Assembly: GCF_001045445.1 (NCBI RefSeq)
Contig: NZ_LFNF01000003.1
Span: 248,001-312,000 of the forward strand
Length of the DNA: 64,000 nt
From: Chryseobacterium sp. BLS98
Lineage (GTDB): Bacteria; Bacteroidota; Bacteroidia; Flavobacteriales; Weeksellaceae
Direction of reading: 5' to 3'
Shown: one piece after another, positions 8,315 through 16,829 of the stretch
How the letters are laid out: each line of letters begins with the position of its first letter
Position numbering within the stretch: position 1 is the stretch's first letter
Position numbers and translations under genes: made by a program
Notes under the pieces: model-generated
Told to the model about the DNA's origin: nothing
The model's database searches: none
The model's input: only the letters and a program-made list of their open reading frames with translations

Positions 8315-8926
8315 ATGGATTATCCTAGTAAAGTTTTGGCAAAAGCGGTGGACGAAATTTCAGGGCTGCCGGGCATCGGAAGAAAAACAGCCTTAAGGCT
8401 GGCATTGCATCTGTTGAAACAGCCAAGTTCCAGAGCCGTAATCCTTGGAAACTCATTAATCAATCTTGTTAACGAAATAAAATACTGTAAGGAATGTCAT
8501 AATTTTTCGGATTTTGATGTCTGTAAAATCTGCAGTAATGAAAAAAGAAACGGTGAGCTGATCTGCATTGTTGAAGATGTACGTGATGTAATTGCCATTG
8601 AAAATACAGGAAAGTTTACCGGCAAATACCTCATTCTGGGCGGGAAAATATCCCCGATGGAAGGAATTGGCCCTAACCAGCTGAATATTCCAAGCATCGA
8701 AAGAAAACTGAATGAAGGTGGAGTGAAGGAGTTTATTTTTGCATTAAGTGCCACTATGGAAGGGGATACAACAGCGTATTATATCTATAAAAAATTTAAG
8801 AATTTCAATGTTAATTTTTCAAGTATTGCCAGAGGAATTGCAGTAGGCGATGAGCTGGAATATGCAGATGAGGTGTCTTTGGGAAGATCCATTATTAACA
8901 GGTTGCCGTACAACGAAAAGGATTAA
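8315..8926 (+). CDS. recR: recombination mediator RecR
   Basis: A 203-residue protein of recombinational DNA repair that works with RecO (and RecF) to load RecA onto single-stranded DNA. The N-terminal helix-hairpin-helix reads ISGLPGIGRKTALRLALHL, a C4 zinc finger uses Cys58, Cys61, Cys70 and Cys73, and a Toprim domain covers about residues 80-175. It ends with the typical positively charged tail. The length is standard. The glycosyltransferase gene begins one base after its stop codon, so the two are probably co-transcribed, without an obvious functional link. Confidence 0.96.
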   Translation: MDYPSKVLAKAVDEISGLPGIGRKTALRLALHLLKQPSSRAVILGNSLINLVNEIKYCKECHNFSDFDVCKICSNEKRNGELICIVEDVRDVIAIENTGKFTGKYLILGGKISPMEGIGPNQLNIPSIERKLNEGGVKEFIFALSATMEGDTTAYYIYKKFKNFNVNFSSIARGIAVGDELEYADEVSLGRSIINRLPYNEKD

Positions 8927-8927
8927 T

Positions 8928-9761
8928 ATGAAGCTGTCCATAATTATTGTGAATTATAATGTGACCGGATTGCTGAGAAACTGCCTTCTGTCTATCCAGA
9001 AATATACGGAAGGAGAGGATTATGAAGTGATTGTGATAGATAATGCCTCTACAGACGATTCCTGGAGCGATCTTATTCCTGAATTTCCTAAAGTCCGTTT
9101 TATATCTTCAGAACATAATGACGGTTTTGCGATTGCCAATAATAAGGCAGTAAAAACAGCGACCGGAGAGTATATTCTTCTTTTAAATCCCGATACCGAG
9201 CTGGAAGGATTCTATATGAAAGATCTTTTGGACTTTGCAGATTCAAAGTCTGATTTCGGATGTCTCGGGATAATGATGCATGATGCTGAAGGAAATTTTC
9301 TTCCTGAGAGCAAGCGTTCTGTTCCTGATATGTTCAATTCTTTTGAAAAGCTGTTTACCAATTTTAAAAGAAGCAATTCCAAATCCTACTACAGAAGTGA
9401 TATTGATGAACATGCAATAGCTGAAGTAGATGTAGTTACCGGAGCCTTTTTACTGATAAAAAGAGATGTTTACGAAAAAACCGGTGGTCTTGATGAGAGC
9501 TATTTTATGTATGGTGAAGATATTGATCTTTGTTATACACTATTGAGAAACGGTTATAAAAATTATTACTACGGAAAAGCTTCTCTTCTTCATCATAAAG
9601 GAGAAAGCACCGTAAAAGATGAAGTGTATCTTGAACGTTTCTATGGAGCAATGCAGATCTTTATTGATAAATATTATAAAGAATCCAAGCCCATGCAGTA
9701 TTCATTTTTAAAGGCGGGTCTAAAGCTTCGTCACAAAATAGAGAAGATCAAGTTAAAATAA
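8928..9761 (+). CDS. glycosyltransferase family 2 (rhamnosyltransferase-like)
   Basis: 277 residues from the ATG at 8928, one base after recR; an upstream in-frame start inside recR is rejected because the protein's first beta strand (LSIIIVNYNV) begins right here. The GT-A fold shows VIVIDNASTDDS (nucleotide binding), LLNPDTE with the DxD-like metal site at residues 88-90, and GGLDESYFMYGEDIDLCYT as the acceptor/catalytic region. This pattern matches WbbL-like enzymes that add sugars such as rhamnose to cell-surface glycans from a nucleotide sugar. There is no membrane segment. The acceptor is unknown. Confidence 0.9.
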   Translation: MKLSIIIVNYNVTGLLRNCLLSIQKYTEGEDYEVIVIDNASTDDSWSDLIPEFPKVRFISSEHNDGFAIANNKAVKTATGEYILLLNPDTELEGFYMKDLLDFADSKSDFGCLGIMMHDAEGNFLPESKRSVPDMFNSFEKLFTNFKRSNSKSYYRSDIDEHAIAEVDVVTGAFLLIKRDVYEKTGGLDESYFMYGEDIDLCYTLLRNGYKNYYYGKASLLHHKGESTVKDEVYLERFYGAMQIFIDKYYKESKPMQYSFLKAGLKLRHKIEKIKLK

Positions 9762-9788
9762 AAAAGCAGTTCAATTTGAACTGCTTTT
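9762..9788. terminator. bidirectional terminator between glycosyltransferase and secG
   Basis: A 12-base perfect stem (AAAAGCAGTTCA and complement) with a 3-base loop, flanked by A and T runs. It lies between the convergent ends of the glycosyltransferase gene and secG. Confidence 0.85.
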
Positions 9789-9815
9789 GTTTTATATAGA
9801 TCGTGTAATCTTCTA

Positions 9816-10172
9816 TTATTTTGCCGGAGCTACAGGTGTCTGAGCCGGAGTAGTAGTAGTTGCTGCCGGAGCAGATTGTTTTGCAGGAGCCTGGGTCTCT
9901 TTCTTCACCGGTTGCTGTGAAGGAGCTGCTACAGTAGGTTTACCTGTGATTACAACGCTTATAAGGATAAGGACGATAATGACCGCGCCTAAAGTCCATG
10001 TTGCTTTTTCCATGAAATCGTTGGTTCTCTGTACCCCAAACTGTGCAGATGATGCACCTCCGAAAGTACTGGAAAGGCCTCCTCCCTTAGGATTTTGAGC
10101 CATAACGATGATTACCAATAAAACGCTGGCAATCATAATAAGAACCATCAATAGTATAAATATAGTATCCAT
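9816..10172 (-). CDS. secG: preprotein translocase subunit SecG
   Basis: 118 residues. SecG is the small accessory subunit of the SecYEG channel in the inner membrane and helps SecA cycle. Two membrane helices are at about residues 2-24 and 54-74, joined by the conserved loop QNPKGGGLSSTFGG. The C-terminal 40 residues are an Ala/Pro/Thr/Lys-rich low-complexity tail, a common variable extension in Bacteroidota SecG. A consensus promoter with exact 19-base spacing precedes it. Confidence 0.95.
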   Translation of the reverse strand: MDTIFILLMVLIMIASVLLVIIVMAQNPKGGGLSSTFGGASSAQFGVQRTNDFMEKATWTLGAVIIVLILISVVITGKPTVAAPSQQPVKKETQAPAKQSAPAATTTTPAQTPVAPAK

Positions 10173-10197
10173 TAATTCTGATATCTTTTTGAATGGG

Positions 10198-10227
10198 CAA
10201 ATTTAATCTTTTTTTATCGAATGACAA
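10198..10227 (-). promoter_or_regulatory. consensus promoter for secG
   Basis: On the minus strand TTG (10227-10225), 19 bases, TAAATTTG (10205-10198): both Bacteroidota promoter elements at the preferred spacing, 26 bases before the secG ATG. Confidence 0.75.
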
Positions 10228-10255
10228 AGAAGATATAAGAAATGTTGCTAAAAAT

Positions 10256-10285
10256 AAAAAACGGCAGCATCAGCAGCCGTTTTTT
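10256..10285 (-). terminator. terminator of the M16 peptidase pair
   Basis: A 10-base stem (AAAAAACGGC with GCCGTTTTTT) around a 10-base loop, immediately after the stop of the non-catalytic M16 gene at 10301. Confidence 0.8.
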
Positions 10286-10300
10286 ATTATAAAAGTATTC

Positions 10301-12346
10301 TTATTTAAAATCAGAATCTTTAGCTTGGTTCACTTCGTATGATTTTACATTCATCACCATGTCCATTCCCATTTGATTGACAGAGATGGTGTATGGCATT
10401 TTCACCCCGTTTACCTCCTTATAATTAGAGTAAGTGGTAGGAATGGTTATTTCCTGCCCCTGTGCTTTTGCAGTTCTGGTTTCTCCTGTTTTTAATCCTG
10501 TAGCTACACTGTAATAATAGGTGACATTATTGCCTTTTACAACATAAGAGTCTTCACCACCAATTTTTTCGATGCCTGCTACCTTGTAATCTGAAGATTT
10601 GGCGAAACCTAACTCTTCAAACAGCTCAGTATTTTTCTGCTTTTCTGCAATCTGCTCAGGTTTCATAGGATTTTTCTGTCCCATTTGCTCAGAATATCCC
10701 TCTTTTCCGTCGAAAACCTGCTTCTGAACCACCTGTCCCATCGCGGTAACTGACGTTAATTCTTTACCGCCCTGAGCTTTTATGATTTTAAAATCAATAT
10801 TCTGACCCTGCATAGACATGGAAGCGTTCATCGTGTATGAAGAAATTTTAGCAATATTTGCCTTTCCTCCGATTGCATTGATGTATTTATCCGCGATAGA
10901 AGCTACACTTACGGCAGCATCCACTTTTTGTACCGTTGGCTTTGCCACTGGATTGGCTTCTTTATCATAATATTTTACAGGATAGCCCAGTTTTTCAAGT
11001 CCAGCAGAAATATCAGATGCTTTACCGGCTATGAAAATCCTGCTTTGATTTGGTAAAATAGTAGTTTTCACAGCATTCGAAATATCTGAAGCAGTTACCT
11101 TATCAATTGACTTTAAATAATTGGTATAGAAATCAGAAGGAAGATCCTGAACCTTTTGGTTTAATGCAAATTTTGCGATCGTTTCCGGCTTTTCCAGGGA
11201 CATGATGAAAGAACCTTTAAGTTTAGCCTTAGCGTTTTCCAGTTCTTCAGGTTTTACGGTAGAAATAGCATTAAGCTCGTTCATGAATTCTTTAACCGCC
11301 TTATCTGTAACCTCGTTTCTTACACTGGCATCAGCAGAGAAATCGGAAGAATATTTACCGGCATTCATACTGGAATAAGCGCCGTAAGTGAATCCGTTCT
11401 TTTCACGAAGGTTCATGAAAAGTCTCGCTTCACCGCCTCCGCCTAAGATGTAGTTGGCCATTGTGGCAGCAAAATAGTTCGGATCTTTCATTTTAAGATT
11501 GTTAAGGTTGTTCACCGAAACTACAGACTGTACAGCTGAAGGAACATCGACTATATTAATTTCCGTTTTGGTAAGATTGGCAGTCGGTTCCAGGGCAGTT
11601 GCCGGGGTGTTGGCCTTTTTCCATCCGCTGAAAGCTTTTTCTACCAACGATTTTACCTGATCAAATTTCACATCACCTACAATGACCAAATAAGCATTGT
11701 CCGGAGCGTAATATTTTTTATAAACATTCTGTACATCAGCTAACTGGATCTTGTTGATGGTTTCCACGGTTTCAAATTCACCTCTTGCGGTATTTTTACC
11801 GTACATTAATGCATTGGAAACTTTAGAAGCAATAGCAGAAGCATTTTTTTCTTCAGATTTTAATCCCTCTATGGCTCTTTCTTTGGAATTTTGGATTTCT
11901 TCAGCAGAGAATTTAGGATTAATAATTGCATCGGCCATTAAGCCCAATACTTCAGGGAAATATTTTGAAAGAGAGTTGGCAAAAGCACCATTGGAAGAGA
12001 AATTAAGATTAGCTCCCAGATAATCCACTTTTTTGTTGAAGTCTTCTTTACTAAGATTAGTTGTTCCGTTTTCAAACTGTTCAGCCATGATAGAGCTTAC
12101 TCCGGCTACACTTCCTTCAAGAAAAGGAGGTCTGTCCATGGAAAGAGTAGTATTTACCCGTGGCAATTTATTGTTTTCCACTACCATTACCGTAAGGCCG
12201 TTGCTAAGCTGGAAAGTTTTTGGTTTCGCAATGTTGATCGCAGGAGTTGGTCCCGGCTTTGGCATTGCATTAATGTCAATTTTTTGTGCTGAAACCGTTC
12301 CTGCGAATAAAAACGCTGCAGCTATATATGTTAATTGCTTTTTCAT
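10301..12346 (-). CDS. M16 peptidase-like, non-catalytic subunit with C-terminal LolA-like domain
   Basis: A 681-residue exported protein (signal peptide 1-20). Residues 40-460 form two M16 half-domains. At the zinc-site position the HxxEH motif is replaced by SIMAEQFENG, so this copy cannot bind zinc in the usual way and resembles the inactive partner in heterodimeric M16 peptidases. Residues 480-681 form an additional domain (YINAIGGKANIAKISSYTM, then YYYSVATGLKTGETRT) like LolA/lipoprotein-sorting beta folds. The catalytic M16 gene lies 53 bases upstream in the same direction, so the two probably form one periplasmic protease. Its substrates are unknown. Confidence 0.88.
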   Translation of the reverse strand: MKKQLTYIAAAFLFAGTVSAQKIDINAMPKPGPTPAINIAKPKTFQLSNGLTVMVVENNKLPRVNTTLSMDRPPFLEGSVAGVSSIMAEQFENGTTNLSKEDFNKKVDYLGANLNFSSNGAFANSLSKYFPEVLGLMADAIINPKFSAEEIQNSKERAIEGLKSEEKNASAIASKVSNALMYGKNTARGEFETVETINKIQLADVQNVYKKYYAPDNAYLVIVGDVKFDQVKSLVEKAFSGWKKANTPATALEPTANLTKTEINIVDVPSAVQSVVSVNNLNNLKMKDPNYFAATMANYILGGGGEARLFMNLREKNGFTYGAYSSMNAGKYSSDFSADASVRNEVTDKAVKEFMNELNAISTVKPEELENAKAKLKGSFIMSLEKPETIAKFALNQKVQDLPSDFYTNYLKSIDKVTASDISNAVKTTILPNQSRIFIAGKASDISAGLEKLGYPVKYYDKEANPVAKPTVQKVDAAVSVASIADKYINAIGGKANIAKISSYTMNASMSMQGQNIDFKIIKAQGGKELTSVTAMGQVVQKQVFDGKEGYSEQMGQKNPMKPEQIAEKQKNTELFEELGFAKSSDYKVAGIEKIGGEDSYVVKGNNVTYYYSVATGLKTGETRTAKAQGQEITIPTTYSNYKEVNGVKMPYTISVNQMGMDMVMNVKSYEVNQAKDSDFK

Positions 12347-12399
12347 TTGTAAAAATTTAATTTTTAATAATCATCTTTTAAACCTGAAGTTTTAAATGA

Positions 12400-13713
12400 T
12401 TACTTTTTTTCAGGAACGTAATTAATGATAACCCTTTGATTAGAATTCAGATATTTCTTGGCAGCGTTCTGCAGATCCTGTCTCGTGATCGATCTGTAGA
12501 TGTCAATTTCCTTATTGATCAGATTGGTATCACCCATCAGTACATGATTCGTTGCCAATGAAGCGGCAATTCCCTGAATGCTTGAGTTAGCATTCACAAA
12601 CTGATTTTCATACTGGTTCTGAAGCTTCTGATAATCTTCCTCAGAAATCAGAGTGGTTTGCAATTTTTTGATTTCAGCATCAATATCGGCCTGTAACGTC
12701 TGTTTTGTGGTCTGGCCCATTGGGATCGCGAAGAAAGCAAAAATACTGTAATCTTCAAGTCCTTGGTTGAAAGCCTGTACAGCTAACGCTTTTTTGTCCT
12801 GGTCAACTAATTTTTTATATAAAACCGAAGATTTACCGTTGCTTAGGTAAGAAGAAAGCATATCAAGAACATATGCATCTTTTTCTTTGTTGGCAGGAGT
12901 TCTGTATGCGAAAATATAGGCAGGAAGCTGGATATTCGGGTCCGTAGCCGTTACTTCTTTTTCCTGTGTGATAGGAGTATCTTTCGGGAAATCTTTCGGG
13001 TAAAGCGTTCCTTTCGGAATAGCTCCGTAATATTCCTGGATCCATTTTTTAGTCTGCTCAGGCTTGATATCTCCTGCAACGACTAATGTAGCATTGTTCG
13101 GAACATAATATTTTTTATAGAAAGCCTGGAATTCTTCCAGTTTTGCTGAATTCAGATCTTCCATAGAACCGATTGTAGGCCAGTTGTACGGGTGATTCGT
13201 AAATAAGTTTTTCTGAATGGTAGGGAAGAGGTTTCCATAAGGCTGGTTGTCCATTCTTAACCTTTTCTCTTCTTTTACAACTTCTCTCTGAGTATCTACT
13301 CCTATCTGATTGATTACCGCATGACGCATTCTTTCAGATTCCATCCACAGGCCAAGCTGTTCGTTGTTGGAAGGGAAAGTTTCATAGTAATACGTTCTGT
13401 CATTCGTGGTGTTTGCGTTATTTTGACCTCCGTTTGAAGATACAATCTTGAACCAGTCACCCCTCTTGATATTAGGTGTTCCTTCAAAAAGAAGGTGTTC
13501 GAAGAAATGGGCAAAACCTGTTCTTCCCTTTACTTCATCCTTTGCCCCTACATGGTACATTACTCCTGTAGTAACTACCGGTGCAGAATTATCCTGGTGA
13601 AGAATGACGTGAAGGCCGTTTGGCAGGTCATACTCTTCGAATTTTATTTGCTGTGCATTCAGAATCATTCCGAAGAAAGATGCCGCTGCAGCAGTAAGAA
13701 GTCGCTTTTTCAT
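12400..13713 (-). CDS. M16 family zinc metallopeptidase, catalytic subunit
   Basis: 437 residues from the ATG at 13713, chosen because a clean signal peptide (MKKRLLTAAAASFFGMILNA) starts there; an upstream in-frame start at 13737 adds only eight residues ahead of the signal. The inverted zinc motif HFFEH gives His69, Glu72 and His73, and the third ligand lies in the REVVKEEKR region. The protein would degrade peptides in the periplasm. It is followed by the non-catalytic M16 paralogue. A 7-base inverted repeat at 13722-13739 sits directly upstream of the start. Confidence 0.92.
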   Translation of the reverse strand: MKKRLLTAAAASFFGMILNAQQIKFEEYDLPNGLHVILHQDNSAPVVTTGVMYHVGAKDEVKGRTGFAHFFEHLLFEGTPNIKRGDWFKIVSSNGGQNNANTTNDRTYYYETFPSNNEQLGLWMESERMRHAVINQIGVDTQREVVKEEKRLRMDNQPYGNLFPTIQKNLFTNHPYNWPTIGSMEDLNSAKLEEFQAFYKKYYVPNNATLVVAGDIKPEQTKKWIQEYYGAIPKGTLYPKDFPKDTPITQEKEVTATDPNIQLPAYIFAYRTPANKEKDAYVLDMLSSYLSNGKSSVLYKKLVDQDKKALAVQAFNQGLEDYSIFAFFAIPMGQTTKQTLQADIDAEIKKLQTTLISEEDYQKLQNQYENQFVNANSSIQGIAASLATNHVLMGDTNLINKEIDIYRSITRQDLQNAAKKYLNSNQRVIINYVPEKK

Positions 13714-14021
13714 AAAGTAGAAATTGTTTTGCAACAATTAGTAGATAAAATAGGGTATTTGTTACATATTTCTACTCTATTTTTTTTCAATCCTTGTCTA
13801 TTTGTAAAACGGAGTATCTTATAATGAGAATTTATTATTGGCTGTTTTTATCCTTTTATAAAATAGCAGATACGGGAGATCAGCAATAATAAACCATTAA
13901 AGAACTTATATTTTGATTTTTGTTATTTAAGGTAAATGAATAAAAAATGGATATGGGAAAACAAAACAGAAGATAATAAAGACATTTCTGATATTTAATT
14001 CTCAGTTCTACACTCCAAAAT
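13714..14021. other. 308-base intergenic region with two inverted repeats
   Basis: No gene is seen. It contains AATTGTT-TTGC-AACAATT at 13722-13739, nine bases before the M16 start (a possible operator). It also contains an imperfect inverted repeat at 13831-13893 (TTTATTATTG-G-CTG against CAG-CAATAATAAA) enclosing about 36 bases, which could fold into a transcript hairpin or mark a small repeat element. Confidence 0.5.
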
Positions 14022-14051
14022 TTGAATTGTCCTCCGAATACATTAATTTTG
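14022..14051 (+). promoter_or_regulatory. consensus promoter for the uvrD/pcrA gene
   Basis: TTG (14022-14024), 19 bases, TAATTTTG (14044-14051). It decides the gene start: an in-frame ATG at 14022 would fall on the promoter itself, so the ATG at 14073, 22 bases downstream of the -7 element, is the start. Confidence 0.75.
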
Positions 14052-14072
14052 TGTTCCCAAAATTTTTGCAGT

Positions 14073-16403
14073 ATGGATTATCTGAAAGGACTCAATGAAT
14101 CACAATATGAAGCCGTTACCTCTCTACAGGGACCTTTGATGGTACTTGCAGGAGCCGGTTCCGGAAAAACACGTGTGCTTACCATGCGTATTGCCCACCT
14201 GATCCACAATGGGGTGGATCCTTTCAATATCCTGGCATTAACCTTTACCAACAAAGCGGCCCGCGAAATGAAAGAGCGTATCGCAAAAGTGGTAGGAGAA
14301 AGCAATGCAAGAAGCTTATGGATGGGAACCTTCCACTCGGTTTTTGCAAGAATCCTGAGAATTGAAGGTCATTACCTGGGATATCCTTCCAATTTTACGA
14401 TCTACGATCAGCAGGATGCACTGAATGTCATCAGGAAAGTGATCAAAGACATGAATATCGATGCTGATCTTTATAAACCTAAAAAAGTTCAGGCAAGAAT
14501 TTCAACCTACAAGAATAACCTGATTACGGTAAAAGCTTATTTCAACAATCCTGAGCTAATGGAGGCAGATGAAAAGGCGAATATGAAATTCATAGGAAAG
14601 ATTTACCAGAAATATGTGGAAGAATGCTTCAAAAACGGAGCTATGGATTTTGACGATTTATTGTTAAAAACCAATGAATTACTGACCCGCTTTCCTGAAG
14701 TGCTGGCCAAATACCAGGACAGGTTCAGGTATATCATGGTGGATGAGTACCAGGATACTAACCATTCCCAGTACCTTATTGTAAAGGCACTGGCCTCAAA
14801 ATTTGAAAACATCTGCGTAGTGGGAGATGATGCACAGTCCATCTATTCATTCCGTGGTGCCAATATCTACAATATATTAAACTTCAAGAAAGATTATCCT
14901 GATGCCTTAACGGTTTCTCTGGAGCAGAATTACCGTTCAACCCAGAACATCGTTAATGCTGCTAATGTGGTTATTGCCAAAAACCTTCAGCAGTTTAAAA
15001 AAAATGTCTTCAGTGATAATGAAGAAGGAGATAAAATCAAGATTTACCGTTCCCTTTCCGATGCGGATGAAGCCAATTTCGTAGCCGGGAATATCTGGGA
15101 ACTCAGAAATACAGATCAGAGAAAATACAGTGATTTTGCCATTTTGTACAGGACAAACTCGCAGACCAGGGCATTTGAAGATGCACTGAGACGTAAAAAT
15201 ATCCCTTATAAAGTGTATGGAGGGCTTTCTTTCTACCAAAGGAAAGAAGTGAAGGATCTGATTGCTTACCTGCGTCTTCTGGTCAATGAAAATGACTCAG
15301 AGGCCCTGATGAGAATCATTAATTATCCTGCAAGAGGAATAGGGGAAACCACACAGAATAAACTGATCGTTTTTGCAGACTCTCAGAATATTGCTGTTTC
15401 AAAAGTACTCAGCAATTTGTCTATGTATGCCCCCCAACTAGGTCTTAATAATGGTGTTTTAAATAAACTGAACGACTTCTGGTCTATGATCAAAGCCTTT
15501 CAGGTATTGCTGAAAACGGACACTGCCTACAGTGTTGCAATGGAGGTGGCCAAACGAAGCGGACTGATCAAATTTTTAAAAGATGATCAGACTCCGGAAG
15601 GGATTTCCCGTGTAGAAAACGTTCAGGAATTAATGAACTCCATGCAGGGATTCATTGAAGAACAGCTGCAGCTGGAGGATGGAGATCCGAGCCTTCCGAA
15701 CTTCCTTGAAAATATTGCCCTTTCTGCAGATACCCAGGATAAAAATACAGATGAAGATATGGTTTCATTGATGACCATTCACTTATCAAAAGGCCTGGAA
15801 TTCCCGGTGGTACACCTTGTGGGTCTTGAAGAAAATCTTTTCCCGAGCTTTATGAGCTCAGCAACGAGGGAAGATTTAGAAGAAGAAAGACGTCTTTTCT
15901 ATGTGGCTCTGACGAGGGCTGAAAAGAAAGTGTTTTTCTCTTACGCGGTTTCACGTTTTCAGTGGGGAAAAATCACTGATGCTGAACCCTCAAGATTCTT
16001 AAGTGAAATAGATGACGAATATATCGAATTTCTGAATCCTGCTCTGGAAAAGAGGTTTATCAATAATGCCGGTATCAAATCCAATATTTTTGATGAGCAT
16101 CCTTCCGAACAAAAAGCATTCAGAAGGGTTGAAAAGAAAACTATTGACAAAGGAGACAGTTCAAAACCGGCACCGGAAGTCAGAAAACTAAAACCTGTAA
16201 GTACAGCGAAAATTATCAATCCTAGTGGTGCTTCTTCCCAGGATATTGAGGTTGGTGATAAGGTAAGACATGACCGTTTCGGGATAGGAGAGGTTTCTTT
16301 CCTGGATGGTACGGATCCGCAGAATATTAAAGCCAAGGTAATTTTCATTCATGAAGGGGAGAAAAACCTTATCTTAAAATATGCCAAGCTTACGAAAATA
16401 TAA
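14073..16403 (+). CDS. uvrD: UvrD/PcrA-type superfamily 1 DNA helicase
   Basis: 776 residues. A 3'-5' ATP-driven helicase used in nucleotide-excision and replication repair. Walker A is AGAGSGKT (residues 26-33), motif II is VDEYQDTN, motif III follows with GDDAQSIYSFRGA, motif IV/V includes LMTIHLSKGLEFPVV, and motif VI is LFYVALTRAEKK. The C-terminal 60 residues (VGDKVRHDRFGIGEVSFLDG) form the Tudor-like domain that in PcrA binds RNA polymerase. The length is normal. The gene stands alone, with its own promoter and a terminator. Confidence 0.95.
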   Translation: MDYLKGLNESQYEAVTSLQGPLMVLAGAGSGKTRVLTMRIAHLIHNGVDPFNILALTFTNKAAREMKERIAKVVGESNARSLWMGTFHSVFARILRIEGHYLGYPSNFTIYDQQDALNVIRKVIKDMNIDADLYKPKKVQARISTYKNNLITVKAYFNNPELMEADEKANMKFIGKIYQKYVEECFKNGAMDFDDLLLKTNELLTRFPEVLAKYQDRFRYIMVDEYQDTNHSQYLIVKALASKFENICVVGDDAQSIYSFRGANIYNILNFKKDYPDALTVSLEQNYRSTQNIVNAANVVIAKNLQQFKKNVFSDNEEGDKIKIYRSLSDADEANFVAGNIWELRNTDQRKYSDFAILYRTNSQTRAFEDALRRKNIPYKVYGGLSFYQRKEVKDLIAYLRLLVNENDSEALMRIINYPARGIGETTQNKLIVFADSQNIAVSKVLSNLSMYAPQLGLNNGVLNKLNDFWSMIKAFQVLLKTDTAYSVAMEVAKRSGLIKFLKDDQTPEGISRVENVQELMNSMQGFIEEQLQLEDGDPSLPNFLENIALSADTQDKNTDEDMVSLMTIHLSKGLEFPVVHLVGLEENLFPSFMSSATREDLEEERRLFYVALTRAEKKVFFSYAVSRFQWGKITDAEPSRFLSEIDDEYIEFLNPALEKRFINNAGIKSNIFDEHPSEQKAFRRVEKKTIDKGDSSKPAPEVRKLKPVSTAKIINPSGASSQDIEVGDKVRHDRFGIGEVSFLDGTDPQNIKAKVIFIHEGEKNLILKYAKLTKI

Positions 16404-16443
16404 CTGCATTTCTCAGTTGTAAAAACTGGTAATAATATTAAAG

Positions 16444-16470
16444 CGGATTCCATTTTGGGATCCGTTTTTT
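16444..16470 (+). terminator. terminator after the uvrD gene
   Basis: A 9-base stem with one G-T pair (CGGATTCCA at 16444-16452 with TGGGATCCG at 16456-16464), a 3-base loop and a TTTTTT tail, about 40 bases after the stop. Confidence 0.75.
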
Positions 16471-16760
16471 AATTGCAGATTTTTTTAACGCAAAGTTTAT
16501 TTTAATAATGAAAATCTTAAGAATGCAAAGAAGAAATCAATCTTCGATTGATTGATGAAGCGATAACACAACAGCTTAATCAATGGCTTAGCCATTTATC
16601 TTTGCTTTCCTCAAAATAGTAAGTGTTAAAAAAAATATTGTAGTTTAAAACAACGGATTTTCTAAAATTAGCATTCATCAACTTATTATAAAACTTTACC
16701 ATTCTATGTTCAATAGAAGAAGACTATTATCATTTTTTGTAAAACAAAAGTCTATTGATT
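16471..16760. other. intergenic region ahead of the TonB receptor
   Basis: No coding sequence is seen. It contains AATCAATC-TTC-GATTGATT (16535-16553) and AATGGC-TTA-GCCATT (16582-16596), short perfect palindromes in AT-rich DNA with GCAAAG-type words that look like eroded intergenic repeats. The last part holds the operator-like repeats described separately. Confidence 0.4.
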
Positions 16761-16769
16761 TTGTAGACT
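16702..16769 (+). promoter_or_regulatory. two operator-like inverted repeats at the TonB receptor promoter
   Basis: Site 1 is TTCTATGTTCAATAGAA (16702-16718); its reverse strand reads TTCTATTGAACATAGAA. Site 2 is AGTCTA-N9-TAGACT (16749-16769), beginning AGTCTATTGA. Both share the core TCTATTGA, on opposite strands. Site 2 overlaps the -33 element, a position suited to repression. The regulator is unknown. Confidence 0.5.
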
Positions 16770-16790
16770 AATAAATTTACTCTACATTTG
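16761..16790 (+). promoter_or_regulatory. consensus promoter for the TonB-dependent receptor
   Basis: TTG (16761-16763), exactly 19 bases, TACATTTG (16783-16790), 39 bases before the ATG at 16830. Its -33 element lies inside an inverted repeat. Confidence 0.75.
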
Positions 16791-16829
16791 CCACTCAAAA
16801 AAACATAAACTATTAATTGATGTAAGAGT

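Noticed and set aside
8850..8927. Glycosyltransferase start inside recR
   Set aside because: The added residues are recR DNA read in another frame; the first core strand of the GT-A fold starts at the ATG at 8928.
14022..14072. Upstream ATG for the uvrD gene
   Set aside because: It sits on the -33 element of a consensus promoter whose -7 element is at 14044-14051, so it would not be transcribed from that promoter.
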